This document shows, piece after piece, positions 32,246 through 42,545 of a stretch of 64,000 bases of DNA; positions within the stretch are counted from its first letter, which is position 1; the number at the start of each line of letters is the position of its first letter. The position numbers were made by a program, and so were the translations under genes. The notes beneath the pieces were generated by a model. It was not told where the DNA came from, searched no databases, and saw only the letters and a program-made list of their open reading frames with translations. Origin of the DNA: Anastrepha obliqua (Eukaryota > Arthropoda > Insecta > Diptera > Tephritidae); contig NC_072896.1 in the NCBI RefSeq assembly GCF_027943255.1, forward strand, positions 64,746,501-64,810,500. Direction: 5' to 3'.

Positions 32246-32562
32246 CAGGTAGGTAGGTAGGGTGGTTGTCGCAAGACACACTTAGACCTTCGGCAGGTCC
32301 ATTGTGATACCACTGGAGCTTATCCTTACTCTACGTGTTCCTTTTCAAACCATCCGGTTGCTTTAATAAACGAGCAGAGCTTCGTTAGTTTTAGATGGGC
32401 TATGTCCGTTACATCGGTTAGAAATGCTGCATCGAGAGTGCGCAGCCTTCTCATAGCTAGGCTTTCACACTCACATAAAAGGTGTCTGACTGTTTCCTCT
32501 TCTTCTGTATTAAGACAGCTTCTACAGAAATCGAAGTAAACGAGTGTAAACGAGAGGATATA
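32246..32562 (-). mobile_element. R1-like LINE 3' end, nested
   Basis: The minus-strand translation reads RSCLNTEEEETVRHLLCECE, then SLAMRRLRTLDAAFLTDVTD and LTKLCSFIKATGWFEKE, then a stop. This is the C-terminal zinc-knuckle region and end of a LINE ORF2. The 3' UTR (CCTGCCGAAGGTCTAAGTGT) and a (CTAC)n tail follow. The small insert at 26584 is the same 3' end. It is 5' truncated, as usual for LINE insertions. Confidence 0.7.
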
Positions 32563-32664
32563 TCCATGGCAGCCGGTTTCACGTTACCTGAATGACTCGG
32601 GATTTTTCCCGACCAAGGGCTGCGGCCCAGTAATCTAGCCCTGCCTAGTGTACCTACCTCACCT
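32563..32664 (+). mobile_element. Mini-retroposon copy
   Basis: It starts TCCATGGCAGCCGGTTTCAC, contains GAATGACTCGGGATTTTTCC and ends TAGTGTACCTACCTCACCTC. It belongs with 8700-8807 and 63065-63148. The flanks AGAGGATATAT (left) and AGAGAATATTAT (right) may be a diverged target duplication. Confidence 0.6.
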
Positions 32665-33690
32665 CAGAGAATATTATTATAACAGACACGTACTGCTACC
32701 TGGGGATGATTGTTACCCGCAAAATGGTTTTCTGGAAACATCAACAAAAGGAAAACTCTATTAAACACTGGAGTAACTTTTTTTGAAAAGAAAGCAATAA
32801 ACTTAGACGTAAAATGGTAATTGTTTCAATCAGTCTGTCGAGCTGTCCAAAGTTATGTAGGTATGGAGATACTGTGTGTTTGAAAATGTTGACAAATTAC
32901 AACTGCCATTCACAAAAAAAATGTTTAAGCTCCAAGCAGTTCGCCTCCTTATGCTATTTATTTAAAAACAAGTATCGCGATATCTTAAATTATATCCAAA
33001 AAACAATTTTTGAATATGAAGCCTTGAAACTCCACCATCTGTAAACAAAATTAGTTTTAAAAAGAAAGATATTCTTGGCTAAGGTTTTAAATCAAATAAG
33101 ATTGGTTTAGAATTTGAAATGGAACGAAACGAGGTTAGAAAAAAGCAAGTGGACAAAACAAAAAGCAAAATATTTCTAAATTGTATTAACACTACTAGCA
33201 GGCAAAAAATGTGGAATAGAGTACTAAACAGTACGGACAGAATATATAAAGAACTGGGCCATTGTGTAGGTCAAAGTTGTTTTGAGGATGACATACAAAA
33301 ATTTGAATTTTCAAGGATTTTTAAACCCAGAAGTAATTGCATTAAGCTTAATAGCCTTTACAATAAAATCTTATGTAACTTAAATGAGAAGGCAACAATC
33401 CAACATTTTCTTAGGCGATGCCAAATATTAAAACAATACAGCTGTAATTCCTTTGGAAAACCGTCCTTAGTAATGCCGAAATAGTTCTTGTTCTAAATGC
33501 TTTTCAATGGAAACAAATAATCAATTTTATTACTAGATCTTGAAAGTACAGACATTTTGTTCTAGATGAATAGTTTTGAAAATAAACATCTACCTAATTT
33601 TTCCGGCAGACGACTTTTAAAGTCCGTAAAAGTCGTATGTTCATTTAATGAAATAAACAATAGTGTAAATAGTCTTAAGACTTTTTGTGA

Positions 33691-33978
33691 AAAATAAATG
33701 AATCTATCTATCTATCTACATATATAGTGTAGCAACGCAAGATCCAAATATGTTTTTCTTCAATCTTAAACACCTTTCATTTGATACCTACATACATATT
33801 ATATATCTTAATATTACAATACATATATTATGGTTCGTTCAAATGACCGATAGTACCGTGTTCGTCGCTCGCGATAAACCGAATGAATCTTTATTTATAC
33901 AAAACGGCATCTACTCGTACCAAACGCTACCATCAAGTCTTAAGGTCTAATTACAACGAAAGCTTAGCGAATAAGTCT
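33691..33978. other. Microsatellite and spacer
   Basis: (TATC)n at about 33705-33720, then AT-rich sequence with no gene. Confidence 0.45.
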
Positions 33979-34063
33979 TAAAGCTAAATACACACCAGGC
34001 AACCGTTGCAGCAACTCGGCCATGTTGAAGCAACCGTTGCCTCGTGTGTAGCTGTGTTGCCAA

Positions 34064-36231
34064 ATGATTTTCGTGTTGGAAAACTTTGTTTGTTTGTTTG
34101 TTAAGAATAGGCTCAAAAACTACTGGACCGATTTTAAAAATTCTTTCACCATTCGAAAGCTACATCATCCACGAGTAACATGGATCATATTTTATTTTGG
34201 AAATAGGGCTCGAGATATAGGTCAAAACGTGGACCCGGGTAACCTTCGGATGTGTATGTACAATATGGGTATCAAATGGAAGCTGTTTTTGAATGCATTA
34301 GTCCAGAGTATCTTTCATGCCGCTCCGTGACTAGGGTCTCGAGATAGAGACCAAAACGTGGACCCTAGAATGTGTTTGTACAATATGGATATCAAATTGA
34401 AGCTGTTGGTGAATGCTTTAGTACAGAGTATTTTTCATGCCGCTCCGTGACTAGGGTCTCGAGATATAGGTCAAAACGTGGACCCGGGTAACCTTTGGTT
34501 GTGTATGTACAATATGGGTATCAAATGAAAGCTGTTGATAAGTGCTTTATTACGCGGTAATTTTCATACCTATTGATGACTAGGGTCTCGAAATATATGC
34601 CAAAACGTGGACCCGCCGTGTCTTTGCACCGAATTAAACCAAATTTACACACATTGTTAAGTAAGTATTGAAGATGGTTTCCGTATAGTTTGGATACCTA
34701 TTGGTAGATAGGGTCTCGAGATATAGGTCAAAACGTGGACCCGGGTAACCTTCGGATGTGTATGTACAATATGGGTATCAAATGGAAGCTGTTGGTGAAT
34801 GCTTTAGTTCAGAGTATTTCCATCCGCTCCGTGACTAGGGTCTCGAGATAGAGACCAAAACGTGGACCCTAGAATGTGTTTGTACAATATGGATATCAAA
34901 TTGAAGCTGTTGGTGAATGCTTTAGTACAGAGTATTTTTCATGCCGCTCCGTGACTAGGGTCTCGAGATATAGGTCAAAACGTGGACCCGGGTAACCTTT
35001 GGTTGTGTATGTACAATATGGGTATCAAATGAAAGCTGTTGATAAGTGCTTTAATACGGGGTAATTTTCATACCTATTGATGACTAGGGTCTGGAAATAT
35101 ATGCCAAAACGTGGACCCGCCATGTGTTTGCACCGAATTAAACCAAATTTACACACATTGTTAAGGAGGTAATGAAGATGGTTTCCGTATAGTTTGGATA
35201 CCTATTGGTAGATAGGGTCTCGAGATATAGGTCACAACGTGGACCCGGGTAACCTTTGGATGTGTATGTACAATATGGGTATCAAATGGAAGCTGTTGGT
35301 GAATGCTTTAGTTCAGAGTATTTCCATCCGCTCCGTGACTAGGGTCTCGAGATAGAGACCAAAACGTGGACCCTAGAATGTGTTTGTACAATATGGATAT
35401 CAAATGAAAGCTGTTGATAAGTGCTTTAATACGGGGTAATTTTCATACCTATTGATGACTAGGGTCTCGAAATATATGCCAAAACGTGGACCCGCCGTGT
35501 CTTTGCACCGAATTAAACCAAACTTACACACATTGTTAAGTAAGTATTGAAAATGGGTTTCGTAAAGTTTGGTTGTAATTCGGAGCAGTGGCAACGGGTA
35601 CATCGTTCTTTTGAGCCAGCCATAATGTCGCTTACTTTTCTAACGCTTGGGGCGGAACTGAACTGTCAAATTGACAGTGTGAGTTACAATGTGTCAATAT
35701 TTCTTTCTGATTTGGATGCCATAAGGAAAAAACGTAAGTGCAACATGTAAAAATTGTTTGTGAATTTTTTTGGAGTGGATTTTGGAACAGTGAATAATTT
35801 CTTACGAAATTTGAGAATTTAATGTGAAATCCGAATGAAATTATGTGTTTGTGGAAAAAACAATTTTTTTCGTTTTTTTTTGTTGAAAAATATAAATGGT
35901 TAATGGTTAAAAAAGCTCCAATGCTTAATAAAACATATAAATTGAAACGAAAAATTCATGGATGATCAGGAAAAAAGACGATTGTTTCTTAGTTATTCAT
36001 ATGCGTTGATTTGAAATTTAAAAACAATCTTCTTTTTTCCTGATTTTCAAATTATATTTTATATTTACTCAAAAACAAATAGAAAAACAAAAAATATTGT
36101 TTATGGCAAAGCGCTTGAATAAAGAATAAAGAAATAAATAATATGAAAATCATATTATATTGTATATTTTCTGTTCTAAACCATATCTATTCTATTTTAG
36201 TGTGCCCAGCGAAGGGGGCCGGGTTTGCTAG
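34064..36231 (+). mobile_element. Non-autonomous Helitron-like element
   Basis: The 3' end has a short stem-loop (GCCCAGCGAAGGGGGC) followed by CGGGTTTGCTAG and then T. This is the hairpin-plus-CTRR terminus of Helitrons, which insert between A and T. The 5' end is less certain; it may lie at about 34064, before the (GTTT)n run and TAAGAATAGGCTCAAAAACT. The interior is a tandem array (34202-35580) followed by about 650 bp of AT-rich sequence with a hairpin (35963-36050). No Rep/helicase is present. A single unit of the same array in reverse orientation lies at 61385-61515, near Helitron Rep remnants. Confidence 0.65.
34202..35580 (+). repeat. Higher-order tandem array, units of about 125 bp
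   Basis: About a dozen units each start with GGGTCTCGAGATATAGGTCA (or a variant) and share AAAACGTGGACCC. Four unit types alternate in the order A-B-C-D: AACCTTCGG, CCCTAGAATG, AACCTTTGG and CCGCCGTGTC variants. The period is about 505 bp. A-units start near 34202, 34711 and 35215. In the third cycle the B unit is fused into the C unit near 35395, so it is shorter. Confidence 0.85.
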
Positions 36232-36307
36232 TATCAAATAAATTTGATTTTTGGGATAGGTTGCTGCAACCGTTGCCTCGTGTGTATCATTGTTTAAAAG
36301 CAGTCGT

Positions 36308-36892
36308 TCAGTTCGTTGAACACAAGCAAAGAAGAAGGTTCGTGTGGAGTAAAATAAAGTGAAAAAGGAAAAAATGGCAATTGAAAATAATGAAAATTAT
36401 GTTAATTTTATTAACGAATATAAAAATTTGATAGAGCTGTGGGATATACATAAGTAGTGAAAAATATAAAAATAAAAATTTTAGAAAAAAAGCATACGAA
36501 CAATTAAAAAATGAATACAATAAAATTGATAAAAATTTCAAGTCCGCAAAAGCGTTTCCCGTTGCAAGATACTGCAAAGTTATTGCCAGTCTAATTTCTG
36601 CTGATATTGCCTCTCTCATTATGGTATCTTGTTTCGTTATTTTGGCCTTTACGAAGTCCAACAATTTTCTAAACAGGGCTTCGTCCATCTTCATGTAATT
36701 TTTATAGTCCGCTGGCTCATTTTCCTTCAGTTCTTTCAGCAGCCTCTCGTTCGAAAATTCGATTTTTTTAAAAGCCAATTTTTGGACCAGATTTTTTTTT
36801 CTCTTCTTTTGTTGCATCTCTTCTTCCTCATTTTCGTACAAAAGTTCGTCAATTATAATAAGAGAAGTAATTTTACGCATTTCGTCGATCAT
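36308..36892 (-). pseudogene. Harbinger transposase N-terminus
   Basis: The minus-strand frame opens MIDEMRKITSLIIIDELLYE, has an E/K-rich stretch, then LLKELKENEPADYKNYMKMD and EALFRKLLDFVKAKITKQDT. It ends MREAISAEIRLAITLQYLAT and GNAFADLKF. This is the conserved helical region before the DDE nuclease domain of HARBI1/ALP1-like proteins. After about 36545 the frame reads unrelated sequence (the opposite-strand MADF gene), so the DDE domain is absent. Confidence 0.8.
36374..36552 (+). pseudogene. MADF-domain ORF of the Harbinger element
   Basis: ATG at 36374 opens MAIENNENYVNFINEYKNLI, then ELWDIH. The typical MADF core W-D-x-x-x-x-x-Y-K-x-x-x-x-K-x-x-A-Y continues in the next frame as SEKYKNKNFRKKAYEQLKNE and NKIDKNF. 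Harbinger elements usually carry such a Myb/MADF-like partner that helps the transposase bind DNA. A one-base frameshift at about 36450 and the deletion junction near 36550 break it. Confidence 0.65.
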
Positions 36893-37054
36893 TTAAAAAA
36901 TTTAATTTTACGTATCTTCCGCTTGTACCTTTCCTGCACCACAGTTATACACAATACTGGGATTGAAGCAACGGTCGCAACGTGTTTCTTAAACAAAGGC
37001 AACACGTTGCTGCAACCGTTGCTTCAACGGTTGCCTGGTGTGTATTTAGCTTAA

Positions 37055-37270
37055 GAGCTAATTACGTAAGTATAAGCACATGTACACTCTGCTAAGGGCC
37101 TGTTTACGTACAAGCACATGCCTACAACTACTGTTTGCCTTACAATATTCAAGGGAAAAGTTTTTTTTTGTTTTCTCAATATTATTCAGGCCGCAACGCT
37201 ATCAAAAACGTCGTCTTTGGAAACGATTTTTCTTGAAAGTATTTGCCCTAATACCGAAGCGGTAATACTT
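37055..37270. other. No gene recognised
   Basis: Short intron stretch between the Harbinger and the MITE; no feature seen. Confidence 0.4.
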
Positions 37271-38150
37271 ATGCTGCAAACAGTCACCGACGTAAACGCA
37301 GTCCCCTGCCTGGCAATCGAAAAGGCTCATAGATCCATAACGGATAAAGGCAGAAGCAATTCTTAACCTAAGCAGAAAGGACATAAAACGTTACACTGAA
37401 CTACTAACAGGGCATTGTAAACTGAATTATCACATGAAAAAGATAGGTGTGATAGAAAACGATTCTTGTAAACTCTGCAAAGAGGCACAAGAAATAGCAG
37501 AACACGTTTTATGCGCCTGCCCAGCAGTGGCACGACGCAAACTAAATTACATGGGAAATGGGGCTATAAATCCAAACCTCCTGGTAGAAATTAAGCCTGT
37601 AGCAATTTTAGGATTTATTAATAGCCTAAAACTGTTCGAGTAGGCTACATGGCTGCACAATAGATCTATTCAAGTCGCAGTGCACAAACGGCCAATCAAT
37701 AATAATAAATAAATAAATGAGAGCCCCATGTAAATGAAAAATTACTTCCCTTCCGCATCGTAGTATCGTAGATTTTATCGCAGGATTTTGGAAAATCCCG
37801 TCGAATCCTGTCAGCTGATTGCTCTCTCACCACACAGTGTTGCCAAACAGTACATTTCGAAATCATTTACAAAATAAACTTAGAAAAATTATACTTTTTA
37901 TTCAAATAACTTAAAAACAATGTTGAATAATGTTAATTATATCATAGATAAATGAACTATTTGCATTTGCTGGTTTTTTAAACAATGAAAAATTGTAACT
38001 GATAACGCGGATGTGTGAAAAAGTGTGTAAGCAAAAATATCAATGGCAACATTGTGTCGATACAACCAAACACAAACGCACACAAACCGATGTATTGTGT
38101 AAATATGTAACTAAAAGAACGCAGTTGTTTTCTACGGGATAAGTTTTGCT
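37271..38150 (+). mobile_element. MITE (copy 1), interrupted by a LINE fragment
   Basis: The left terminus ATGCTGCAAACAGTCACCGA and GTAAACGCAGTCCCCTG at 37271-37306 match the right terminus of the inverted copy at 44361-44906. The body resumes at 37717 (GAGAGCCCCATGTAAATGAA) and continues through ACCACACAGTGTTGCCAAAC to TAACTAAAAGAACGCAGTTG at about 38120. The distal terminus is lost beyond about 38150. No coding capacity. Confidence 0.7.
37307..37716 (+). pseudogene. LINE C-terminus nested in the MITE
   Basis: Plus-strand frames read ELLTGHCKLNYHMKKIGVIE, then NDSCKLCKEAQEIAEHVLCA and CPAVARRKLNYMG. This is the C-x-x-C...H...C knuckle of R1/Jockey-like LINE ORF2 ends. It finishes LGFINSLKLFE, stop, and an (AATA)n tail at 37700-37718. 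It separates the two parts of the MITE, so it inserted after the MITE. Confidence 0.7.
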
Positions 38151-39074
38151 CAATTTTGTATATCTCACGGGCAACAGAGAGGGACAGGGACTACGATAAC
38201 GTCGGTGAATGTGAGCACTATAAGTACCAGCAATTTGCGCAGGGGATGAAAGCCAATGATGAGGGGATGAGGAAAACTAAACGAATTTGTTTTCAGTAGC
38301 GAAGTAGAATTCGAGTCGTGTTGTTTCATTAACGCTCTAATACGTAATTCCGATATATTCGTAATTAATAAAATATTAACAAGACAGAGTGAACAAAAAT
38401 AGGCTATATTTTTTTATAAAAAAGTGAGTTGTGTAAACAAGCGGAAAGTAACAAAAAATCATTATTTACGCTTCAAGCGATGAAAAATTGCTGGGAGTGG
38501 TTTCGTACTTGCTCAACATTTTCATAGTAAACCTTGGAAACATCTGAAATTCGTAAGCACTATAGTGGATCGCTAAATTGAAGTTAAATTCAAGCATACT
38601 AGACTCGCGCGCACTCAAGCCAATATGCTTGAAATTTTGTGAGCTGAAAACAAACGAACACTATAGATTGTGATCATTTTCAAAAAATTTACTAGGTATT
38701 ATATCTATGTTATTGAATTTGATTCTTATAAGACATAGAAACAAATATTAAAAAATTAAGATTACGTTGATTGGTTGATTTAATAAAAATGAAGTATGAT
38801 AATAACATGGACAAGGAATCCTACACACTGGTGACCCGGAAACGGCATATGAAGAAAATATTGTACGTATGTATGACTATTATTACTCCTTTCAGTTATT
38901 TTACGATACTTTGTTTATTTTTCATTGAATTTTATACTTATGCCAAACTTTTAAAAGTGCTCGCAACAAACACGAAAATTTGTTTGATTTAAATTTAATA
39001 TCGAAAAATGTCGAAATGAACCTCAAATTGCAGTTTCGTCAGTAGTTCAAAGCGAAATCCGTTCAAAGTAGTGA
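38151..39074. other. No gene recognised
   Basis: AT-rich intron sequence without recognisable features. Confidence 0.4.
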
Positions 39075-40010
39075 AATTAAGGCTCTAAAAGATACAAAAT
39101 TTTGCAAATACAGTAAATACAGATTGACACCTAGAATGATATAATACAAATTGGGCATTCCGGACCCGCCTTTAACTTTAATAACTGCTTCCAAACGTCG
39201 GTGCATACTTTTCACCAATACTTTGGTTTCCTTAGCTACAATTTTCTCCCACTCAACACTTAAAGCTGCCTTTAATGACGCCTTTCATGTTTTTTTGTGC
39301 TTTCTGATTCTCTTTTCTAAGGACTCCCAGTCATGCTCAATTGGGTTCAGATCCGGTGATTGAGGTGGAGTTTTAAGCTGCTAATAGTGGTAAGTAAACC
39401 ATTCTTACACGATATAAGACAAGCGTTTTGGGTCATTGTCTTGTTAAAACAAGAACCCTTTAACATGCAGTCCAAGTTTAACCGCACTATCATGCAAATT
39501 GTTCTTCACAATGTTTAAATACAGATGTTTGTCCATTTTATCATCAATAAAACCTATTTATGCACCCTAAACCATTGCATTTTTTCCTCCATGTTTAACG
39601 GTAGGAAGCATTTTCTTTTCGCCGAACTTTTCGAGGGCTATCTGATCCGGGAACAATAAATTTCGACTCATCACTGAATATGACGTTTTCCCAAAAAAAA
39701 TCTAGCTAGCTCATCTATGTACATATATAGCGTTTGGCAAACTTCAATCTCTTCTTTCTGTTCATTTCTGAAATGCACGGCTTGCGGCGTGCCACTCTGA
39801 TATGATAACCAGCGTTAGGCAGGCAATTATGAACATGTTGTGGGCTTACTTTTTTTATGCTAAGACTCTTGGATATTTTGGCATAGTATCGAGACTTGTT
39901 TTCCAAGAACAATTTAATAACAATTTTACGCATTTCGTCCCATTTTGTCAGAAAAATTACATGACATTCACTGTACATTTACAAACAAGAAACTTCTCCT
40001 CCTGTACATC
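39075..40010 (-). pseudogene. Tc1-like transposase, decayed
   Basis: The minus-strand translation shows an N-terminal piece (MRKIVIKLFLENKSRYYAKI, then RVARRKPCISEMNRKKRLKF). It also shows all catalytic surroundings in broken frames: TSYSVMS (first region), QDNDPKRLSYIV (second) and SPDLNPIEHDWESL (glutamate region). The C-terminus is SMHRRLEAVIKVKGGSG near 39150. Stops and frameshifts prevent function. Terminal repeats were not identified. Confidence 0.75.
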
Positions 40011-40079
40011 GTGTGTACTATTTGCCGCTTTCGATTCACCACTTCTCTGTGCGATAGAGAATTTCGTTGCTCGCCAAAC

Positions 40080-40560
40080 GACAAATTTGTTTGAGAAAGC
40101 AACAACAGTTCAGCAATTTATTTATTTATTAGAATTAATATATTTGGTAATACTAAAACTAATACAAGAACGAGTACTAGCTGCCAGGGCCTACAACTCG
40201 ATAGTTTGATAGAACAGTCTGTGTTATTATTAGGAAATCATATTAAATCATAGTAGTTAAGTTACAATCTTTCAAAAAATTGTTTAAAGCAGTTATATTG
40301 GTGGTAGAAACAGTAGCCAGTAGAGCAGAAGATTTGGTGGATCCGACGTGTTTTTTCCTGAAATTTTCTAAGGTGCGACAATCGTTTAAAAGATGGTCAG
40401 CTGATGCGTTATTATCACAAAATGGACATTCTTGTTGGGACCTCCTGTGAGGAGGTGTTGGTGTGTGAGTTTAGTATGTCCAATTCTGAGTCTAGCGAAC
40501 TGGCTTGATAAATATCGAGGTGTATTGCTTGGGTATAGAGATTGTTTGCGCCTGTCGTTG
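40080..40560 (-). pseudogene. I-like LINE 3' end
   Basis: The minus strand reads RYLSSQFARLRIGHTKLTHQ, then HLLTGG, then a cysteine/histidine knuckle (CDNNASADHLLNDC) in the next frame. It ends FLKDCNLTTMI and a (TAAA)n tail at about 40120-40132. The motif R-L-R-I-G-H-T-x-L-T-H is typical of the end of several RNase H-bearing or I-group LINE ORF2s. The 3' UTR resembles 3583-3680. Confidence 0.65.
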
Positions 40561-41429
40561 AATTCAGAGTTCAGTAATGTTCATGAGACTTTGTTTTCAA
40601 TCGCTTAGCTCACAAGCTATGTAGTTTGCATACTCTAGGCGGAATGTGAAAACCAATGGAACGGTCCAGGAGGTTCTGGAAAGGTTTTCTTATACGGAGT
40701 GTTAATTAACTTATTGTATTCGCCAGACTTCGCAAGAAAGTGTTTCCGTGGGTTTGACGGATATTCGATATGTATTCAATTTGCGTATTCTGCTAACTGA
40801 GACTTCTATTTCATCAGCAAAAGTCGTGCAGTAAAGCAAGACAAGCAATAAAAAGCACGAGCGTAATCATAGGTATAGACAGCATGCGCAATTAATATCG
40901 GAACGGTATACCTCTTGTTGGTAACAATCGTACTTGGTGGTAAAATTCGTCAGGTGCTGCAAATTATCTATACCCCCGGTTCTGTATCCAATAAATGCTT
41001 ACTTCGCAGAAATTAATGCATACCTGCATTGCTTTAATATCGGGCAACGAAAGAGTTTTTATGTATGGTATTAATGCAGAATGTGCAAAGTTGGAGCAAC
41101 AAATATTAACCTGTATGCATGTGGTTGAAGATAAATAAATACAACAGAGCAGTTAGTGTATAAATAAAGGATGGACAATTATGAAAACAATGCATGCCAG
41201 TTGTTTGGAAGTGGAAGTTGTAACGGGAGAATCGTCCTCAGATAGTTATCAAAATACATTCGCAACCTATGAAACGCCACATTTATTGAATATCATGTTT
41301 TATATTATAATTATTATTTTTTTTTTGTTGCTATGCGTTTATAAGTATAAAAAGTTAACGTTCAGTTTTTTTCTTTTATTATTAATTTTTTTATGAGCAC
41401 ATAAATTATTTGTCGTTGGTTGGTTGGTT
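40561..41429. other. Weakly structured region with a small ORF
   Basis: No protein similarity recognised. The frame 41181-41396 (71 codons, MKTMHASCLEVEVVTGESSS, then two hydrophobic segments) could encode a tiny membrane peptide. Its codon content is mostly AT-rich low complexity, so chance is more likely. Confidence 0.3.
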
Positions 41430-42545
41430 GGTTAAAGTGGTGATTCTTCCAGAATCCAACTAGCGCTTTCGCGCCATTTTGTTGCCACATCCTCGTTGCC
41501 AACTTGTTTAACGGTTTTTTACAGCATAACTATATCCAGTCTGTGCGGTTAAGGAACCTTATTAGGTTGTTAACGTCGAGGCCAGATAGTTGCTCGAGAT
41601 TCTCGAACAGCGGTTGGCCCAGGGTTAACAGTCTGTCCTTCCATAGGGCAGGGCATTCACAGAGGAAATGGAAGATTGTCTCCTTTTTCTACGGTTGTTT
41701 GCAACTGTGACAGTATGTATTGTGAGGGATACCCATTTTGGCTGCTTGTTCTCCGATAGACCAAAAGCCAGTTATGACCGCCGTTAGTCTCCAGGCATCC
41801 CGTCGTTTCATTCTTATTAATGCCGACGATTGCTTGAGGTTGTAGGTGGGCCATAACGTTCTGCTAATATTGCATTTCGTCTGGACTTTCCACCTACAGT
41901 CAGCGATTCGGAGGTATTTTTGGGAAATTGTGCTCTTGACTGCACCTAATGGTGTGAGTACCAATTCTGCAAGAGCGTTATTCATGGCAGATCCCCCTCT
42001 TGCCAGTTCATCTGCTTTTTCGTTACCTTCAATGTTCCGATGTCCCGGGACCCAGGTTAAGGTAACTTTATGGTTTTCACTCAAGATGGTGAGGCTATTC
42101 CTACTTTGTTCCACCACTTTGGAGGTTGTTGTGGCCGAACCCAGTGCCTGGATTGCAGCTTGGCTATCCGAGAGAATAGCGATATTACCCTTAAAAGAGA
42201 AATCTACGATTAGTAACCTGCAAGCTTCCCCAATCGCCAGTACTTCCGCCTGGAAGACACTGCTGGTATTAGGGAGCCGCACAGATTTCTCAATTTTAAG
42301 TCTGTAAGAATATATACCAGCTCCAACACCGCAGCCCATTTTACTTCCATCCGTATAGACTGTAGTGTCGAAGTTGTTTAGAGAGAATCCCTTATTCCAT
42401 TCTTCCTTAGTTGGAAAGAGAGTGGCAAAATTCCTGTTGAAAGTTACCGTCGGGACGATGTAGTCAGTTCTCACCGAGATTAACTGAGTTTGTCGCAATA
42501 ATAGACTAGCATGACCATAAGTTTTTTCTCTCCAGCGACCCGCTT
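41430..42545 (-). pseudogene. LINE ORF2 RNase H domain and 3' end
   Basis: The minus-strand frame 42498-41689 is open for 269 codons and encodes a ribonuclease H. It has VYTDGSKMGCGVGAGIYSY (first catalytic D), NTSSVFQAEVLAIGEACR (E), NIAILSDSQAAIQALGS (D) and TWVPGHRNIEGNEKADELAR (H/D). Downstream is a cysteine knuckle that switches frame: CHSCKQP in one, HFLCECPALWKDRLLTLGQP in the other. It ends NLIRFLNRTDWI. The 3' end carries an (AACC)n tail at 41415-41435. RNase H in ORF2 points to an I/LOA-group LINE. The RT and endonuclease are missing; the copy starts at about 42545. Confidence 0.8.

Larger units (their letters stand above)
30966..33690 (+). pseudogene. Degenerate LINE with RT, twice interrupted
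   Basis: Bases 30977-31700 read LINE ORF2 sequence before the RT (DWWALANEISGQRTDFGWNI, FREYFKTIL, then ITVHEIVTMINNTKGN). Bases 31680-32240 contain RT pieces: MNCSAKILIGVLNSRLG, GVKQGCMMSPLLFVLYLNDL (a core RT block) and NNLEVYCEKWNMKVN, with the YADD region deleted. The reading is interrupted at 32246-32562 and 32563-32664 by two nested retroposons. It resumes with ITDTYCYLGMIV (32685) and ends with a cysteine-poor C-terminal part (33119-33484). The 3' tail near 33690 is followed by TATCTATCTATC repeats. Non-functional. Confidence 0.6.
33979..37054. mobile_element. PIF/Harbinger transposon carrying a Helitron
   Basis: The termini are inverted repeats: AGCTAAATACACACCAGGCA from 33982 and its complement ending at 37051. 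They are bounded by TAA (33979-33981 and 37052-37054), the 3-bp target duplication typical of PIF/Harbinger. Sub-terminal copies of GCAACCGTTGCCTCGTGTGT recur near both ends. Two divergent genes remain near the right side: a MADF-like DNA-binding ORF (plus, 36374-36552) and the N-terminal part of a Harbinger transposase (minus, 36892-36545). The nuclease domain is deleted between them. The left interior is occupied by a Helitron (about 34064-36231) that must have inserted later. Total 3,070 bp between the duplications. Confidence 0.8.

Noticed and set aside
33700..33725. (TATC)n run as the 5' end of the Helitron
   Set aside because: It lies outside the Harbinger left terminus at 33982, while the Helitron lies inside that element, so it cannot be its 5' end.
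41846..42307. 153-codon plus-strand frame
   Set aside because: Antisense shadow of the RNase H domain, whose catalytic residues are clear on the minus strand.
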